DNA from: Porphyridium purpureum
Lineage: Eukaryota; Rhodophyta; Bangiophyceae; Porphyridiales; Porphyridiaceae
Direction: 5' to 3'
NCBI GenBank assembly: GCA_008690995.1
Contig: VRMN01000004.1
Coordinates: 806,001-870,000, forward strand
DNA: 64,000 bases
The first letter of the stretch is position 1, and each line of letters begins with the position of its first letter. The notes under the pieces are model-generated. The model worked only from the letters and a program-made list of their open reading frames with translations, searched no databases and was not told the DNA's origin. Made by a program: the position numbers and the translations under genes. Shown here piece by piece: positions 1-9,191 of this stretch.

Positions 1-1007
1 GACTCTGAATGGTTGATTGCCCCTTGCAGCTCGTCCAAAGAAAACCACGCCGCAGCCTCAATCTCCTTCTCGTCGATGGTGATCTCGGCAGCGCTCGCAG
101 TAGCCATGCAGCCAATCATGAGGCTGTACGGAAAGGGCCACGGTTGGCTGGAGTGGTATTTAATGCTGTGGACCGCGACGCCAGTCTCCTCCAGCGTCTC
201 ACGCTGCACGGCCTCCTCAATGCTTTCGCCATGTTCCATGAAACCGGCCACGCACGAGTACAAGTTTGGCTGAAAGCGAGCGCTGCGCGCCAGCAGCAAC
301 ATCTTTTCCGTAGGATGGCGCACGGCAGTGATGACCACCGGGTCAGTGCGCGGGAACACGACGCCCGGACAGTTCTGCTCTAGCTCGTGAGCGTCTCCGA
401 TGGGAACCGGCTTGGACGCCTCACCGACTGCATTCCTGCTGCAGACTCTCCGACTTGCACCATGCGACGCGCGCATTTCTGCGCCGCATAAACCGCAGAA
501 GCGAAAGCGGCGGTGAAACTCAAACAGAGAGCGCGCGTGCGCGCAAATCGCAGCTTCTGCATGACTGAGTACTTTTTCAGCGCCCATCGCGGCGGAACGT
601 AAGTCCTTCACCAGTAACTTGCCGTGACGAAAGTCTGTGACCACGTCATCATCTCGCAGCAACGCACCCACGTGCTCCAGCAATTCGGCTTCATCTCCCA
701 GCGTGCTCAACACGGCCAGTTTCTTGCTTCGATGATCGCTCTCATTCTTCTCCTCGCCGAGCGCTAGCCATGGCAGCGTGCCACTCAACGCCAGCTGTTC
801 GCCCAGCGAAGTTTTCCTTCTGAGCCACACCACCCTCAAGTCCGTTGCCGTCTCCACCAAAACAAACTTCAGCGAGTGCGTCAACACCGCCACGTGTTCC
901 TCGCTCAGTGCGGCGGCGAGCGGCTCATCGACGCGGTCGCGCACTTTATCTTCTGCACGCGCGTTATTCTGGCGGTCGAGCGGGGATCCCGCAAACACGT
1001 TGACCAT
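1..1007 (-). CDS. NUDIX hydrolase, NADH pyrophosphatase (NudC/NUDT12 type), 3' end outside the window
   Basis: The frame is open from the ATG at 1007 to the left edge, so the C-terminus is missing. It starts with the NUDT12-like N-terminal motif VFAGSPLDRQNN. A zinc-ribbon-like stretch (RFCGLCG, then single Cys in RVC and QNC) lies near residues 165-200. VVFPRTDPVVITAV leads into the catalytic domain. The Nudix box reads GFMEHGESIEEAVQRE then TLEETGV around residue 253, and is followed by SQPWPFPYSLMIG, the SQPWPFPxS signature of NADH pyrophosphatases. This family cleaves NAD(P)H to NMNH and AMP and also removes NAD caps from RNA; eukaryotic members are often peroxisomal, which cannot be checked here because the C-terminal targeting signal lies outside. 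The start codon sits in a CCATGG palindrome that also carries a possible start for the divergent plus-strand gene. Confidence 0.88.
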   Translation of the reverse strand, partial: MVNVFAGSPLDRQNNARAEDKVRDRVDEPLAAALSEEHVAVLTHSLKFVLVETATDLRVVWLRRKTSLGEQLALSGTLPWLALGEEKNESDHRSKKLAVLSTLGDEAELLEHVGALLRDDDVVTDFRHGKLLVKDLRSAAMGAEKVLSHAEAAICAHARSLFEFHRRFRFCGLCGAEMRASHGASRRVCSRNAVGEASKPVPIGDAHELEQNCPGVVFPRTDPVVITAVRHPTEKMLLLARSARFQPNLYSCVAGFMEHGESIEEAVQRETLEETGVAVHSIKYHSSQPWPFPYSLMIGCMATASAAEITIDEKEIEAAAWFSLDELQGAINHSE

Positions 1008-2250
1008 GGCCGCCGTCTTGGTCCCGTCGTTCGCCGCGAATCCGAGCGCCCTGCCCTGGCCGTTGGTAACACGAGCGCGTGAGACGAGGACATGTGGCGA
1101 TCAGTGGAGGACAAGAAGAACGACGGGCTTTGTCAGAAAGGCCTCTATTGGCCATGGCGGAGATGCTGCGGGGCGCACCAAAGTGTCGGCGGTGCGTGGG
1201 ACGGCTCCTGATCAAACGGCGCCGGTCGAAGTCGTTCGGGACAGGCGACGCGTGACACGCTTGTTGGAACTTTTGCATCCGGATGATGACCCGGCACGTG
1301 TGTATGTTAGTGCAGACCCAGGCATGGACAACATGCGGCTGGAACGCTATTCTGCGTCCACCGAAGCCGCCAAGAGCGATGTGCTTCGGCTACATATGGC
1401 CGAGGTTGACGCTCTCCTTTACGCACTGGAGCAAGCATATGCTCGCCGTGCCCCATTTATTGCACAGCAGAGCATGCTGGAAGCAGCGGTGGGGGCATAC
1501 ACGCTTCTGTTCGTGCGCACGCACGCACCTCTCGTCGGGGCAACGGCATTGACGACGTCCCTCGCGCATCGAAGGCGACGGCTGCTGGCCGTATTCCAGC
1601 GCGCGGCAGTGCGTGACTTTCTCGCCAATGTGGCCGTATTGGGCTGGCTCAAGCGGTCGCGTCCGGCTCGCATCCTGTTCACGGTCACCAATAGACTGCA
1701 GGTACTACATTCCAAGCGATTTCTGATCAACATGTTGCGTTTCCGCCTGCTTCGATTGTTCACTGGATGCATCACCACACGCGCCCGGATGTACTTTGGA
1801 CAGAGTCAGGAAGGCAAGGGATGGAGCGAAAGCGTCGCTGAACAAAGCGGGCCTGTACTACCTTCGCATAGCGTCAAGATCAAGTTTGACGCGCCCCGCA
1901 TTTCATTGGGTCGTGCATTTTCCATCAGCTATGGTCGTGCTTCGGAGGTGGATATGCGTGTCACGTACCTAGACGATCGTCTGCGACTTATGCGCGGGCC
2001 ACACGAGGAACTGTACGTCTTCGTGCGGGTCCGTCCAGGATCAGATCTCTTTCGCCTCGCGCAGGAATGGAGGGCGCACCTTGCGGCACCGACAATGCAC
2101 CCGCGCGTGGCGCTTGTGGGTGCGCTGCTGTTTGCCATCGGATGCTTTTGCGTCACATGGACGTTTGCAGACATGCAAGTCGCACTTCTTCTGACTGCAA
2201 TTTTTGCCCTTGTGTCACTTTCTCTGCGAAAGGAGGGCATGTCTCTTTGA
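1006..2250 (+). CDS. PAP/fibrillin-domain protein with two C-terminal membrane segments
   Basis: The region from KIKFDAPRIS through YLDDRLRLMRG to LYVFVRV matches the C-terminal core of plastid-lipid-associated protein (PAP/fibrillin) domains, which are found in photosynthetic organisms and bind lipids at plastoglobules or thylakoids. After it come two hydrophobic segments (ALVGALLFAIGCFCV and VALLLTAIFALVSL) just before the stop, so the protein should be membrane-anchored at its C-terminus, which is unusual for fibrillins. The start is uncertain. The ATG at 1006 gives an Ala/Arg-rich, phenylalanine-containing leader resembling a plastid transit peptide, but it overlaps the start codon of the opposing NUDIX gene. 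The ATG at 1324 gives a 308-residue protein without a leader. A spliced start is also possible. The frame stays open upstream to 778, but that part is antisense to the NUDIX gene and is probably not coding. Confidence 0.62.
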   Translation: MAAVLVPSFAANPSALPWPLVTRARETRTCGDQWRTRRTTGFVRKASIGHGGDAAGRTKVSAVRGTAPDQTAPVEVVRDRRRVTRLLELLHPDDDPARVYVSADPGMDNMRLERYSASTEAAKSDVLRLHMAEVDALLYALEQAYARRAPFIAQQSMLEAAVGAYTLLFVRTHAPLVGATALTTSLAHRRRRLLAVFQRAAVRDFLANVAVLGWLKRSRPARILFTVTNRLQVLHSKRFLINMLRFRLLRLFTGCITTRARMYFGQSQEGKGWSESVAEQSGPVLPSHSVKIKFDAPRISLGRAFSISYGRASEVDMRVTYLDDRLRLMRGPHEELYVFVRVRPGSDLFRLAQEWRAHLAAPTMHPRVALVGALLFAIGCFCVTWTFADMQVALLLTAIFALVSLSLRKEGMSL

Positions 2251-2515
2251 AAGCGTTTGTATATATGTGGTCGCTTGCCCGTGTGGTGACAATCTGTGGT
2301 GCGATAGCTGATCTGAAGAATGTCTCCGTTTGCAAATTGAAAGGTATGCACGAAAGCGGCTGAGAAGCTCTTATTGCTGGACAATTTTCGCACACATGCA
2401 CTAAGAGCGAGCTGTAAAGGTGCTCTCCTAGTCGGAGCGTTGTACAATGCATAAACAAAAAGTCCTGACATCCTCATGGGTTCCGAGTTTTAACTATTTC
2501 TTTCTCCTCTTAGAT

Positions 2516-4210
2516 CTAGAATAGTGCCAACTCTTGGCATTCAGCCAAGCTTTTCTTGCGCGCCGCCAGCCATTCGTCTTCATTGAATATGTACTGCTTA
2601 GCGTTCCCAAGCGAAATGAGGTAAGGGCCACTCGATCGCTGCATGGGGATCTCCACCTGGCCAGCTTCGTCTGTAGATTCAGCTTCCGTCTTTTGTGCGG
2701 TACTCACCTCTGGCCAGTTCATCGGGTAGCGCTGCACTGGAAGCTTCAAGGCTGAATGAGCCTTTTCTAAAATCGCCTCAGTGTCTGGATCCTTCTTCTC
2801 GACGAAATATTTCGGGATGTACGTCTGCTGGTTTTGCTCTAAAAGCATCTTGCGTTCCCTGCTCTTCATTTCCACATCAATGCGAGCCTTTTGCGCCTCT
2901 TCATTGCGGCGTTGTGCGAACAGAAATATGTCTTCGCGATATCTTACATCTGAAGGCAACGGACACGCGCGGTCTAGCGGCAACTCAGCACCTTGTTCTT
3001 TTTCCAAGGCTTGAGCCGCCCGACTCATAGCTTCTCTGGCTTTCCCTGTCCCTTCACGAGACTCTGGATCCAAGCCGAGCAGCTCGTACGCAAATTTGGT
3101 CATTTTCCATTTGTCGTCCTTCACCTTGTGGTCGCCAGACTGCCAGAGACGCACGCACTCACCCTTCTTGATGCTCTCGCAACCATCGCACATACTCGTG
3201 GCGTCCAGATACTGGCTCCAGAGTCCTTCAAAGCGCATCACATGCTCACCATCGGGGTTCACAAGCCATCCGCGGAACTCGTGCTTGCCCGCCTGCATCC
3301 AACCCATTTTTCGCAGGTGCAGTTCGGCGCGGAAATTCGAGGCGTGGTTGACAACAGCAATCGTGCCAAAGTGGTCAAGATACGCCCCGCCAACGAGCAA
3401 ATTGGCTGCGAGAGACGTGGGTAGATTCCACGAGAATGACTCACCATACTTGGATAACGTCACAAACCGCGAACCGCGCGACTTGACTTCGATTGCGTTA
3501 CCCTGGTACATCGCCACGACGTCAACTACCTCGCCCATCATCCAGCCACGGCCTTTGATGTTGCTGACTGAGACGGACGGATGATCGCTCACGTGCTCCG
3601 CGATCATGTCAATGCTTCGCGTTTCGTCGAAAAATTCAAACGTCTCCCCCACGACGGGCACGAAGGGCTTTCCCGTTCTGGCCGAGTGTGCAAAAGCCGA
3701 CATGATGAAGGTGGTCACGAGCGTGTTGCGCATGATCGGCTCGTCACACGCCGCAGCCTTGTCAAGCAGCTCACAGAACTCCAAACTCTCGGCCATTCTC
3801 GTGAGCGCCGAGCTCGGCTCCATGATCCACAGCGGTGTGTTCAACACCATGTTCTGCACGTCCAGACCCATCAGGTTTCTCAGGTTGCCCAGAAAGCCGC
3901 CCTTCTTCTTCTGATTCTGATTCTGCGCCGTGCCGTCGTTCGTCGTATTGGCGTCGTCCGCGCCTTCTTTCGAACAATCGCCATCATCTGCGTTGCCCAT
4001 ATCCGCAGCGTTGCATCCATGCTTCGTCTGCTCACCCTGTTCGCCCTCTGCGTCGTCCTGAGCGGCGTCGCATGCCGGACTGCCGTCCTCCAACTCCATA
4101 TCTACCAAATAGCCAGCCTCGATCGCGCTCCTCTCCTTGTCCGAGACCGTGCGGAGCACATCTTCTCCTGCCGTGTCGAGCGAAAGCTGCTCAAGCTGTG
4201 GCGACGACAT
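2516..4210 (-). CDS. Oxysterol-binding protein (OSBP/ORP) lipid transfer protein
   Basis: The protein (564 residues from the ATG at 4210) is an OSBP-related lipid-binding domain without recognisable PH or ankyrin parts, so it is of the short ORP type. Supporting motifs are GKPFVPVVGETFEFFD, AEHVSDHPSVSVSN (around residue 203, the degenerate form of the family fingerprint EQVSHHPP), LHLRKMGWMQAGKHEF and the C-terminal RYREDIFLFAQRRNEEAQ region. ORPs move sterols and phosphatidylinositol phosphates between membranes at contact sites. The two central His of the fingerprint are reduced to SDH, which may alter phosphoinositide binding. The N-terminal 100 residues are acidic and low-complexity. The frame is open further upstream with another ATG at 4651; the CTGTAC cluster at 4699-4818 lies closer to that ATG, so a longer protein cannot be excluded. 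Confidence 0.88.
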   Translation of the reverse strand: MSSPQLEQLSLDTAGEDVLRTVSDKERSAIEAGYLVDMELEDGSPACDAAQDDAEGEQGEQTKHGCNAADMGNADDGDCSKEGADDANTTNDGTAQNQNQKKKGGFLGNLRNLMGLDVQNMVLNTPLWIMEPSSALTRMAESLEFCELLDKAAACDEPIMRNTLVTTFIMSAFAHSARTGKPFVPVVGETFEFFDETRSIDMIAEHVSDHPSVSVSNIKGRGWMMGEVVDVVAMYQGNAIEVKSRGSRFVTLSKYGESFSWNLPTSLAANLLVGGAYLDHFGTIAVVNHASNFRAELHLRKMGWMQAGKHEFRGWLVNPDGEHVMRFEGLWSQYLDATSMCDGCESIKKGECVRLWQSGDHKVKDDKWKMTKFAYELLGLDPESREGTGKAREAMSRAAQALEKEQGAELPLDRACPLPSDVRYREDIFLFAQRRNEEAQKARIDVEMKSRERKMLLEQNQQTYIPKYFVEKKDPDTEAILEKAHSALKLPVQRYPMNWPEVSTAQKTEAESTDEAGQVEIPMQRSSGPYLISLGNAKQYIFNEDEWLAARKKSLAECQELALF

Positions 4211-4806
4211 TTTCTTTCCCGTTCCCGCGGTTCTCCCAGCGAGGCACCGTGGCGGTATTCCTTCTCGACGCCCTGCGACCGTATCTCCACTGTCTTCCAG
4301 CCCCAGTACACCACCCCAAACACACTCTTGCTGGGCAACTTCTGGCGGTTCCCCTGAGCCAGCTTTTTCCACAGCGCGAACTGAACGACCCGATCGCGTC
4401 TCACGCTCCCGCCTTGATCCAACCCCTTGCTCACACCAGCTGTGCCCCGCACGAACCCAATGAATCACACGGACCTGGTTCTTCCTTTCGCAGACCGACA
4501 CGAAACACCCCCTTCGAGAGCCGAGCAACAGACACACACACACAACTACACACACAGCGCTCCACGACGCCGTTTGTGCCTCGACTTGCTGTCGTCTGTG
4601 TTGTCCTCCGCAGTTCCCGCTCATCGTTTCTTCCTTGGAACGCACGCGCACGTTGGGGCCGAAAAAAAAAAAAAAAAAAACGCCGAATCGACATCGAACT
4701 GTACCGCACTAACTGTACATTAGCCATTGTCCACGAGTCTGTCACGACGTGTGTCACCATCATGGGCGGGTGTACAGTGGACAAGGGGGAACTGTACCTT
4801 TTGTGT
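4211..4806. other. Upstream region of the OSBP gene
   Basis: No independent gene is seen. The stretch holds an A19 run (4662-4680), a short AC repeat near 4532-4544 and five copies of the CTGTAC motif in either orientation (4699, 4713, 4771, 4792, 4813). The minus strand is open in the OSBP frame to 4651. Confidence 0.6.
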
Positions 4807-4818
4807 TTACGACTGTAC
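4699..4818. promoter_or_regulatory. Cluster of five CTGTAC/TGTACAGT motifs
   Basis: CTGTAC at 4699-4704, CTGTACA at 4713-4719, TGTACAGT at 4771-4778, CTGTAC at 4792-4797 and 4813-4818. The cluster lies between the end of the F-box gene and the OSBP gene. The same motif occurs upstream of at least four other starts in this window, so a promoter element is likely. This is an inference from recurrence and position. Confidence 0.5.
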
Positions 4819-6711
4819 TTGGTGGGTGGTGTGGACATGCGGTGCATCGGAGGATGGAGAGGGCAAGGGCGCGGGGAAAGGAGAGGCCGCGAGGGGCTGA
4901 CGGAGCGCGTGCACAGACGATACGATTTGCACGCGCTGCATCCCCGCCGGATGGCTGACGTTCAGGTAGAATGCGCGTCGGCTTTCGAGGTACTCGCACG
5001 ATTGCGTGGACGACAGTGTTGCCCGTGCACGAGTGCGGCTGTGCAGGTGCTGGCTCGTGCTCGGAATTGTGTGTGACGACGCGTGGTCGTGACTGTGTGC
5101 TCGGTCTGTCACGCGGTCTCGGTAAGGATGCAAGTTGCTCCAGCTGAATTCGCACGGGTTGGTGAAGCTGAGCATCACGACCCCGCGCAGCCGCCCGCTA
5201 AACGCAACGAGGAATCGGCTTTCCGAGTGCGTGAGAGGCCGCATCAGGCTGCTGATGTGCAGCTCGCCCCATGAGTCGCTCCAAGCTTGTCCACTGACGC
5301 CACTCCGCACGCGCTGCTGCGCGCGGCACACTGCCGAGGCCATGCGGAAGCCTCTCGATAGGCCCGCACGGCGCGGAGTAATCACATAGTATTCGGGATT
5401 CTCGCCCCAAATCTCCGCCGAATCCCACACTGTGATCGTGCATTCGTCTGTGGCATGAACGCCCTGCTCAAATTTGGGGTGGTGCTGGGACACATTCTCC
5501 ATGTGCTCGAGCTTAGTGACCGAGCGACTCGGACCCGCGCGGGGTCCTTGCTCTTTCGTGATGCTCCAGCGATACAGAGTTACTGACCCGGCGCGCTGGC
5601 ACGTGCGTGACAAGTAGCATGCCAGTGATAGGTGGTCCGCACCAAAGGACAATGGATGCAGCCCCATCACGAACGGCCATTCACCGTCCTGCAGGAAGAA
5701 ATTGTGTACCCACTGCGCAGGCGCACCTGGATCGCGAAGGTCGAAAACACCAGCCGTCAGGTAGTTTGAGTGTGTGCACTCAGTGCCGCGGCTCCTGAGG
5801 TCAGTGAGGCTGGCATCGCTTCCCAGACGAATGCTAGACATAAAAAGGAGACATGGCGCATTCTTGTCTGTCGTAATGCAAATCGAATCAATTGGGAGTG
5901 TTTCTGCTGGAAGCGGAATCGAATGTCCCCATTGTATGCCAGGGTACATGCGCGGTTTGACCACTTTCTGAGAAAAAATACCGCTTTCCACACCGCCGCC
6001 GCCGGCCTGAAAGTTCTCGATGTTCCAAGAGACAATGAATGCGTCGTCCCAGAGCACGATCATATACGTGAGGCACTTGGATATGATCAGCTTGGTCATA
6101 TGTTTGGACGAGCTTCGCCGGCAAGGATCTGGCGGTAGCGACACAGGCGGGCACAAATCAAACAGATGCGTACCATTTCTGACAGAGAAGGTGTGCAAAT
6201 TTCGACACGAGTGGCACGCCACAACAAACCATTGCTCGTCGGGACTCATGTGGAGCTTAGGCATCAGACGGTGCGGCTGGCCCAGCGAGTTGTTGAGAAG
6301 GCGCAGCACAAAGGTGTCCGTCTGATTTGTAATCAGGTTGCAAACCATCAAACTGACATCCTTTGTCTCGCCGTGAATGAACAAAGCGGCGACATGCCGG
6401 TCTGGCTCGGTATCCAGGGCCACCACGCTTCCAAACGAGCCGCTTTGCTGCAGCTGTTGTGGAAGCGCACACATCGCATTAATGCGGTACTCGCTCAGCA
6501 AGTTGGACATGACGCTCTGAAAGCGCTTATGTCGCTGACTCTGGTTGAATCCATTCCCTTGGATGTGACCAACGCGGTCATGATCCTCCTGGTCTTCAGA
6601 CAGCCAGATAACAGTATAAAAGAACCGGCAGGTTTGGGCGAGTTGGTATCGGTCTTTCACTCCGACAGACGCGGCAATCTGGAGCAGCAACTCTCGAGGA
6701 AGACTCTGCAT
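4807..6711 (-). CDS. F-box protein with a large, possibly beta-propeller C-terminal region
   Basis: The chosen ATG (6711) starts directly at MQSLPRELLLQIAASVG, followed by RYQLAQTCRFFYTVIW, a standard F-box helix arrangement in residues 2-45. F-box proteins link substrates to SKP1-CUL1 ubiquitin ligases. The rest of the 634-residue protein has many hydrophobic strand-like stretches (HRLMPKLHMSPDEQWFVVA, TKLIISKCLTYMIVLWDD, ECTITVWDSAE) that could form a WD40-like propeller, but no clean GH-WD repeat series is visible, so the substrate domain stays unassigned. The last 90 residues (rich in His, Ser and Thr) look disordered. The frame is open upstream to an ATG at 6882, but the F-box normally lies very near the N-terminus. 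The gene is in tandem with the downstream OSBP gene. Confidence 0.72.
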   Translation of the reverse strand: MQSLPRELLLQIAASVGVKDRYQLAQTCRFFYTVIWLSEDQEDHDRVGHIQGNGFNQSQRHKRFQSVMSNLLSEYRINAMCALPQQLQQSGSFGSVVALDTEPDRHVAALFIHGETKDVSLMVCNLITNQTDTFVLRLLNNSLGQPHRLMPKLHMSPDEQWFVVACHSCRNLHTFSVRNGTHLFDLCPPVSLPPDPCRRSSSKHMTKLIISKCLTYMIVLWDDAFIVSWNIENFQAGGGGVESGIFSQKVVKPRMYPGIQWGHSIPLPAETLPIDSICITTDKNAPCLLFMSSIRLGSDASLTDLRSRGTECTHSNYLTAGVFDLRDPGAPAQWVHNFFLQDGEWPFVMGLHPLSFGADHLSLACYLSRTCQRAGSVTLYRWSITKEQGPRAGPSRSVTKLEHMENVSQHHPKFEQGVHATDECTITVWDSAEIWGENPEYYVITPRRAGLSRGFRMASAVCRAQQRVRSGVSGQAWSDSWGELHISSLMRPLTHSESRFLVAFSGRLRGVVMLSFTNPCEFSWSNLHPYRDRVTDRAHSHDHASSHTIPSTSQHLHSRTRARATLSSTQSCEYLESRRAFYLNVSHPAGMQRVQIVSSVHALRQPLAASPFPAPLPSPSSDAPHVHTTHQVQS

Positions 6712-7123
6712 TTCTTTGGCATTCCGAGCGGAACAGAGAATGGACGAATTCCTAGCCGTGGAAACCGACAGCCTCGCGCCGCGCGGACGGTCAATGCAGA
6801 CCTTGTTCGGCGACTTGATGCTGCGTCCTCCTGTCGGAAAGTGGGCATTCGCATCATGGCTTTTATACTCGTCGTGCCGCATCCTTTTTATCTCCGCCAG
6901 GATGAATCGCGGTGTCGACCCACGTCACATGTGCGCAAGCAGAACGGCCTGGCACTTTCGAGTGCCGACAAGAGTGAAGGGTGTCTCTGACGTGAGACGA
7001 CCGAAGGGCTCGACAGTTGACCAATTGAGGGCTGGGAGTGAGAAGCAGTGCGCGAGACTCCGAAGCTCAGCAGAGTGGATCACCTCGACCGTTTATGAAC
7101 CCGCCATCAAATCATTTTTATTT
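6712..7123. other. Intergenic region between the F-box and IST1 genes
   Basis: About 410 bases upstream of the F-box gene and downstream of IST1. The F-box frame stays open as far as 6882. No other gene, RNA or CTGTAC motif was seen. Confidence 0.5.
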
Positions 7124-8269
7124 CTATCTTCGCACTTGGTTGATTCGGTCCATGTAATCATCATCCTCGGTCGCTCCCGGCGGCGCGGTCGGCGCTTGTC
7201 CACCAGATGGATTGAAGCCGGTTGGGTACGGCGGCGCAGCACCATACGGATTCGGGGCCTGTGATGCGCCGGGGGGCATACCGTACGGGTTACCGAATTC
7301 AGGCTCCTTCGCGGAGCCCCCAGGCATCGTATATCCTTGGGCCCCGAACCCGTCTGTGACGGGCATCCCGTAGCCCGATGATGGTGGCGGTGCGCCGTAA
7401 CCACCCGAAGCCGCTTGGTAGTTTCCTCCAGTTGGATACACCTGGCCCATTCCGCCCGGCTGATACATGCCCGGCTCATGCTGCATCCCGGGTACGTACT
7501 GATGCTGCTGCTGCGGTGGCCCGCCGGTGGCGCCATAACCACCGGGAATGTTATGGAAGCTCTGTCCCGCGCCCTGGGGCGTAGGATTGTACGAAGGAGT
7601 CGTGACATGAAAGGCAGACGCGTTGTCAAGATCCTCAAACTCTGGGGGTGGCACCCACGCGACACCCTGCTCCTTCGTGATACGTTTCATGTGCTCCAGC
7701 ACGATGCGACCCTCGGGAAGTCCCGCGTCGAGTTTTGCCTTGAGCCGCTTATTGATGTGCACTGCATTTGGGCCGGCGCCCGCAGCGAGCTCATCGATGG
7801 TTTGCGGTCCGTAGATGAGGCGCAGCTGGTTGGTTGCGTCGGTGAGTTCCGGGATGCCGCACCTCCCCGAGGCGTACACCATTGTGCACACGGACTCAAG
7901 GCAGTCCGGCGGAAGGGCGGCGAGATTCTGAGAGCTCTGTATGAGGGGCAGGCGTTGGAGTACCATTTCGCAGAACACGAGCAACACGTCGAGCGCCTCG
8001 CTCTGCTTGATGTCACGCAGCATGGACTCTGTCTTCACGCGCGCCAGCGCCCCCTTCTGCTGCCCCAGCAGCTGCGCAATCTCACGCTCATTTGCCAAGC
8101 GCGCGTTTTCTGCCTTGGTCTTCACAATCTGCGCGCGGTTGATCGCCGACTTGATCTGGATCTTAAACTTGACCGAGTCAAACGGCGCAGCGTTCGGCGC
8201 GCGACCACCAGCTGCAGCACCCGCACCACCACTGCCCGCCTCCTTCTTGTCCTTCTTGAACAAGCCCAT
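7124..8269 (-). CDS. IST1-like ESCRT-III regulator
   Basis: The protein (381 residues from the ATG of MGLFKKDKKE) has an N-terminal IST1 domain (about residues 30-215). VKFKIQIKSAINRAQIVKTK, then NEREIAQLLGQQKGALARVK and a long helical part ending at RLKAKLDAGLPEGRIVLEHM are typical. IST1 proteins bind CHMP1 and VPS4 and tune ESCRT-III disassembly in endosomal sorting and cytokinesis. The C-terminal 170 residues are Gly/Pro/Tyr/Gln-rich and probably disordered, ending in TEDDDYMDRINQVRR. No clear MIM motif like that of animal IST1 stands out. The purine-rich mRNA leader directly before the ATG and inverted CTGTAC motifs 200-240 bases upstream suggest that this start is right. The longer frame from 8323 adds only leader-like sequence. 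Confidence 0.88.
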   Translation of the reverse strand: MGLFKKDKKEAGSGGAGAAAGGRAPNAAPFDSVKFKIQIKSAINRAQIVKTKAENARLANEREIAQLLGQQKGALARVKTESMLRDIKQSEALDVLLVFCEMVLQRLPLIQSSQNLAALPPDCLESVCTMVYASGRCGIPELTDATNQLRLIYGPQTIDELAAGAGPNAVHINKRLKAKLDAGLPEGRIVLEHMKRITKEQGVAWVPPPEFEDLDNASAFHVTTPSYNPTPQGAGQSFHNIPGGYGATGGPPQQQHQYVPGMQHEPGMYQPGGMGQVYPTGGNYQAASGGYGAPPPSSGYGMPVTDGFGAQGYTMPGGSAKEPEFGNPYGMPPGASQAPNPYGAAPPYPTGFNPSGGQAPTAPPGATEDDDYMDRINQVRR

Positions 8270-9191
8270 GTTTTCTCCTTCTTTCCCTCCCTCCCTCGGA
8301 CCTTCCTCCTTCCAATCAATCAAACCCCTCCCTCCCCTTCCGTCTCTTGCCTCTCCCTAACCCCCGCCCCCCCCGCCTCTCTCCCAAATACCGTTTTTAT
8401 CCTCTTTCGCTGCGAATGAGCGTTCCTTCTGTTATCCCACTGTCCCCAACCGCTTTTTGACATCCGCTGTACACTATACCAACTCGTAGATATTCAGTAG
8501 TGTACAGTGCGAATTTCATCGGCTTTCCTTGAATTTTCGGCGAGAAAGCCGCGCAAGAATTGACCCATGCCCATGCAGTGCACGCAATGACACCCGCGTG
8601 TTGCCGCAAACAGGGGTCGCTGCTCCTGGGTAGTGGCGGTAGGCGATAGGCGGCTGTAGACTTGCACACCGTGCGTGATTCGATCAACATCCTTCGACGC
8701 AAACGCGCAGTGTCGTGAGTGCCTCGCAGCCGTTTCTCCTCGTTCTGTGCGCATGTGCCTCTAATGTGCAGCCGCGTCCTCTCGCCATACCGCACGCCGG
8801 CAGAGCGCGCTACGTGAAGACGTCCATCTACCCCCACTCGCATCCCGGGATGCTATTTCCAGCGCGGCTGGTCCCAATGCATTGTTGCACGACTCCTCTC
8901 TTCTCTCTTTCACAGACAAAATTACCCAACGCAGCTCTCTCTTCCTGTGCGCGAAACAATTGCACGGCGCGCCGTATAACCGTTGAACCGCATCAAAGGC
9001 TGGACGGTACTGCGCACAAGTACAGTGAATGGTGAAAAGGTCATTCGGTTTCGAGTTATTGGTTCAGTTTCGTTCGGTTTCGGTTTCGTGCGTGTCGGTT
9101 ACGCTGAGCGTTTCGGGTGGCGGGAGTTTGGACTTGAGCGTTAAGAAGGCAGGATGCGGGTACAAGGTGAGTGAAGCACGAGGTTCGTCGT
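8270..9191. other. Shared upstream region of IST1 and the lipase gene
   Basis: This divergent intergenic region is about 920 bases. It contains a pyrimidine-rich run on the plus strand (8275-8395, purine-rich in the IST1 transcript sense), the CTGTAC pair at 8467-8509, a GTACAGT at 9020-9026 before the lipase, and irregular TTTCGG-type repeats at about 9045-9090. AAGGTGAGT near 9163-9171 is a perfect-looking splice donor in the lipase leader, but no acceptor was identified. No gene is recognised. Confidence 0.5.
8467..8509. promoter_or_regulatory. Inverted CTGTACACT / TGTACAGTG pair
   Basis: CTGTACACT at 8467-8475 and TGTACAGTG at 8501-8509 form a loose inverted pair about 200-240 bases upstream of the IST1 start. 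The element class is inferred from recurrence in the window. Confidence 0.5.

Noticed and set aside
778-1005. Upstream extension of the PAP/fibrillin frame
   Set aside because: It is antisense to the conserved N-terminal part of the NUDIX gene and has no own domain signal.
3581-5076. Long plus-strand frames over the OSBP gene (3581-4357 and 3835-5076)
   Set aside because: They are antisense to OSBP and its leader; the minus-strand reading carries the conserved domain.
6166-6990. 274-codon plus-strand frame over the F-box gene
   Set aside because: Antisense to the F-box motif and no domain of its own.
7415-8419. 334-codon plus-strand frame over IST1
   Set aside because: Antisense to a well-supported IST1 gene; no recognisable domain.
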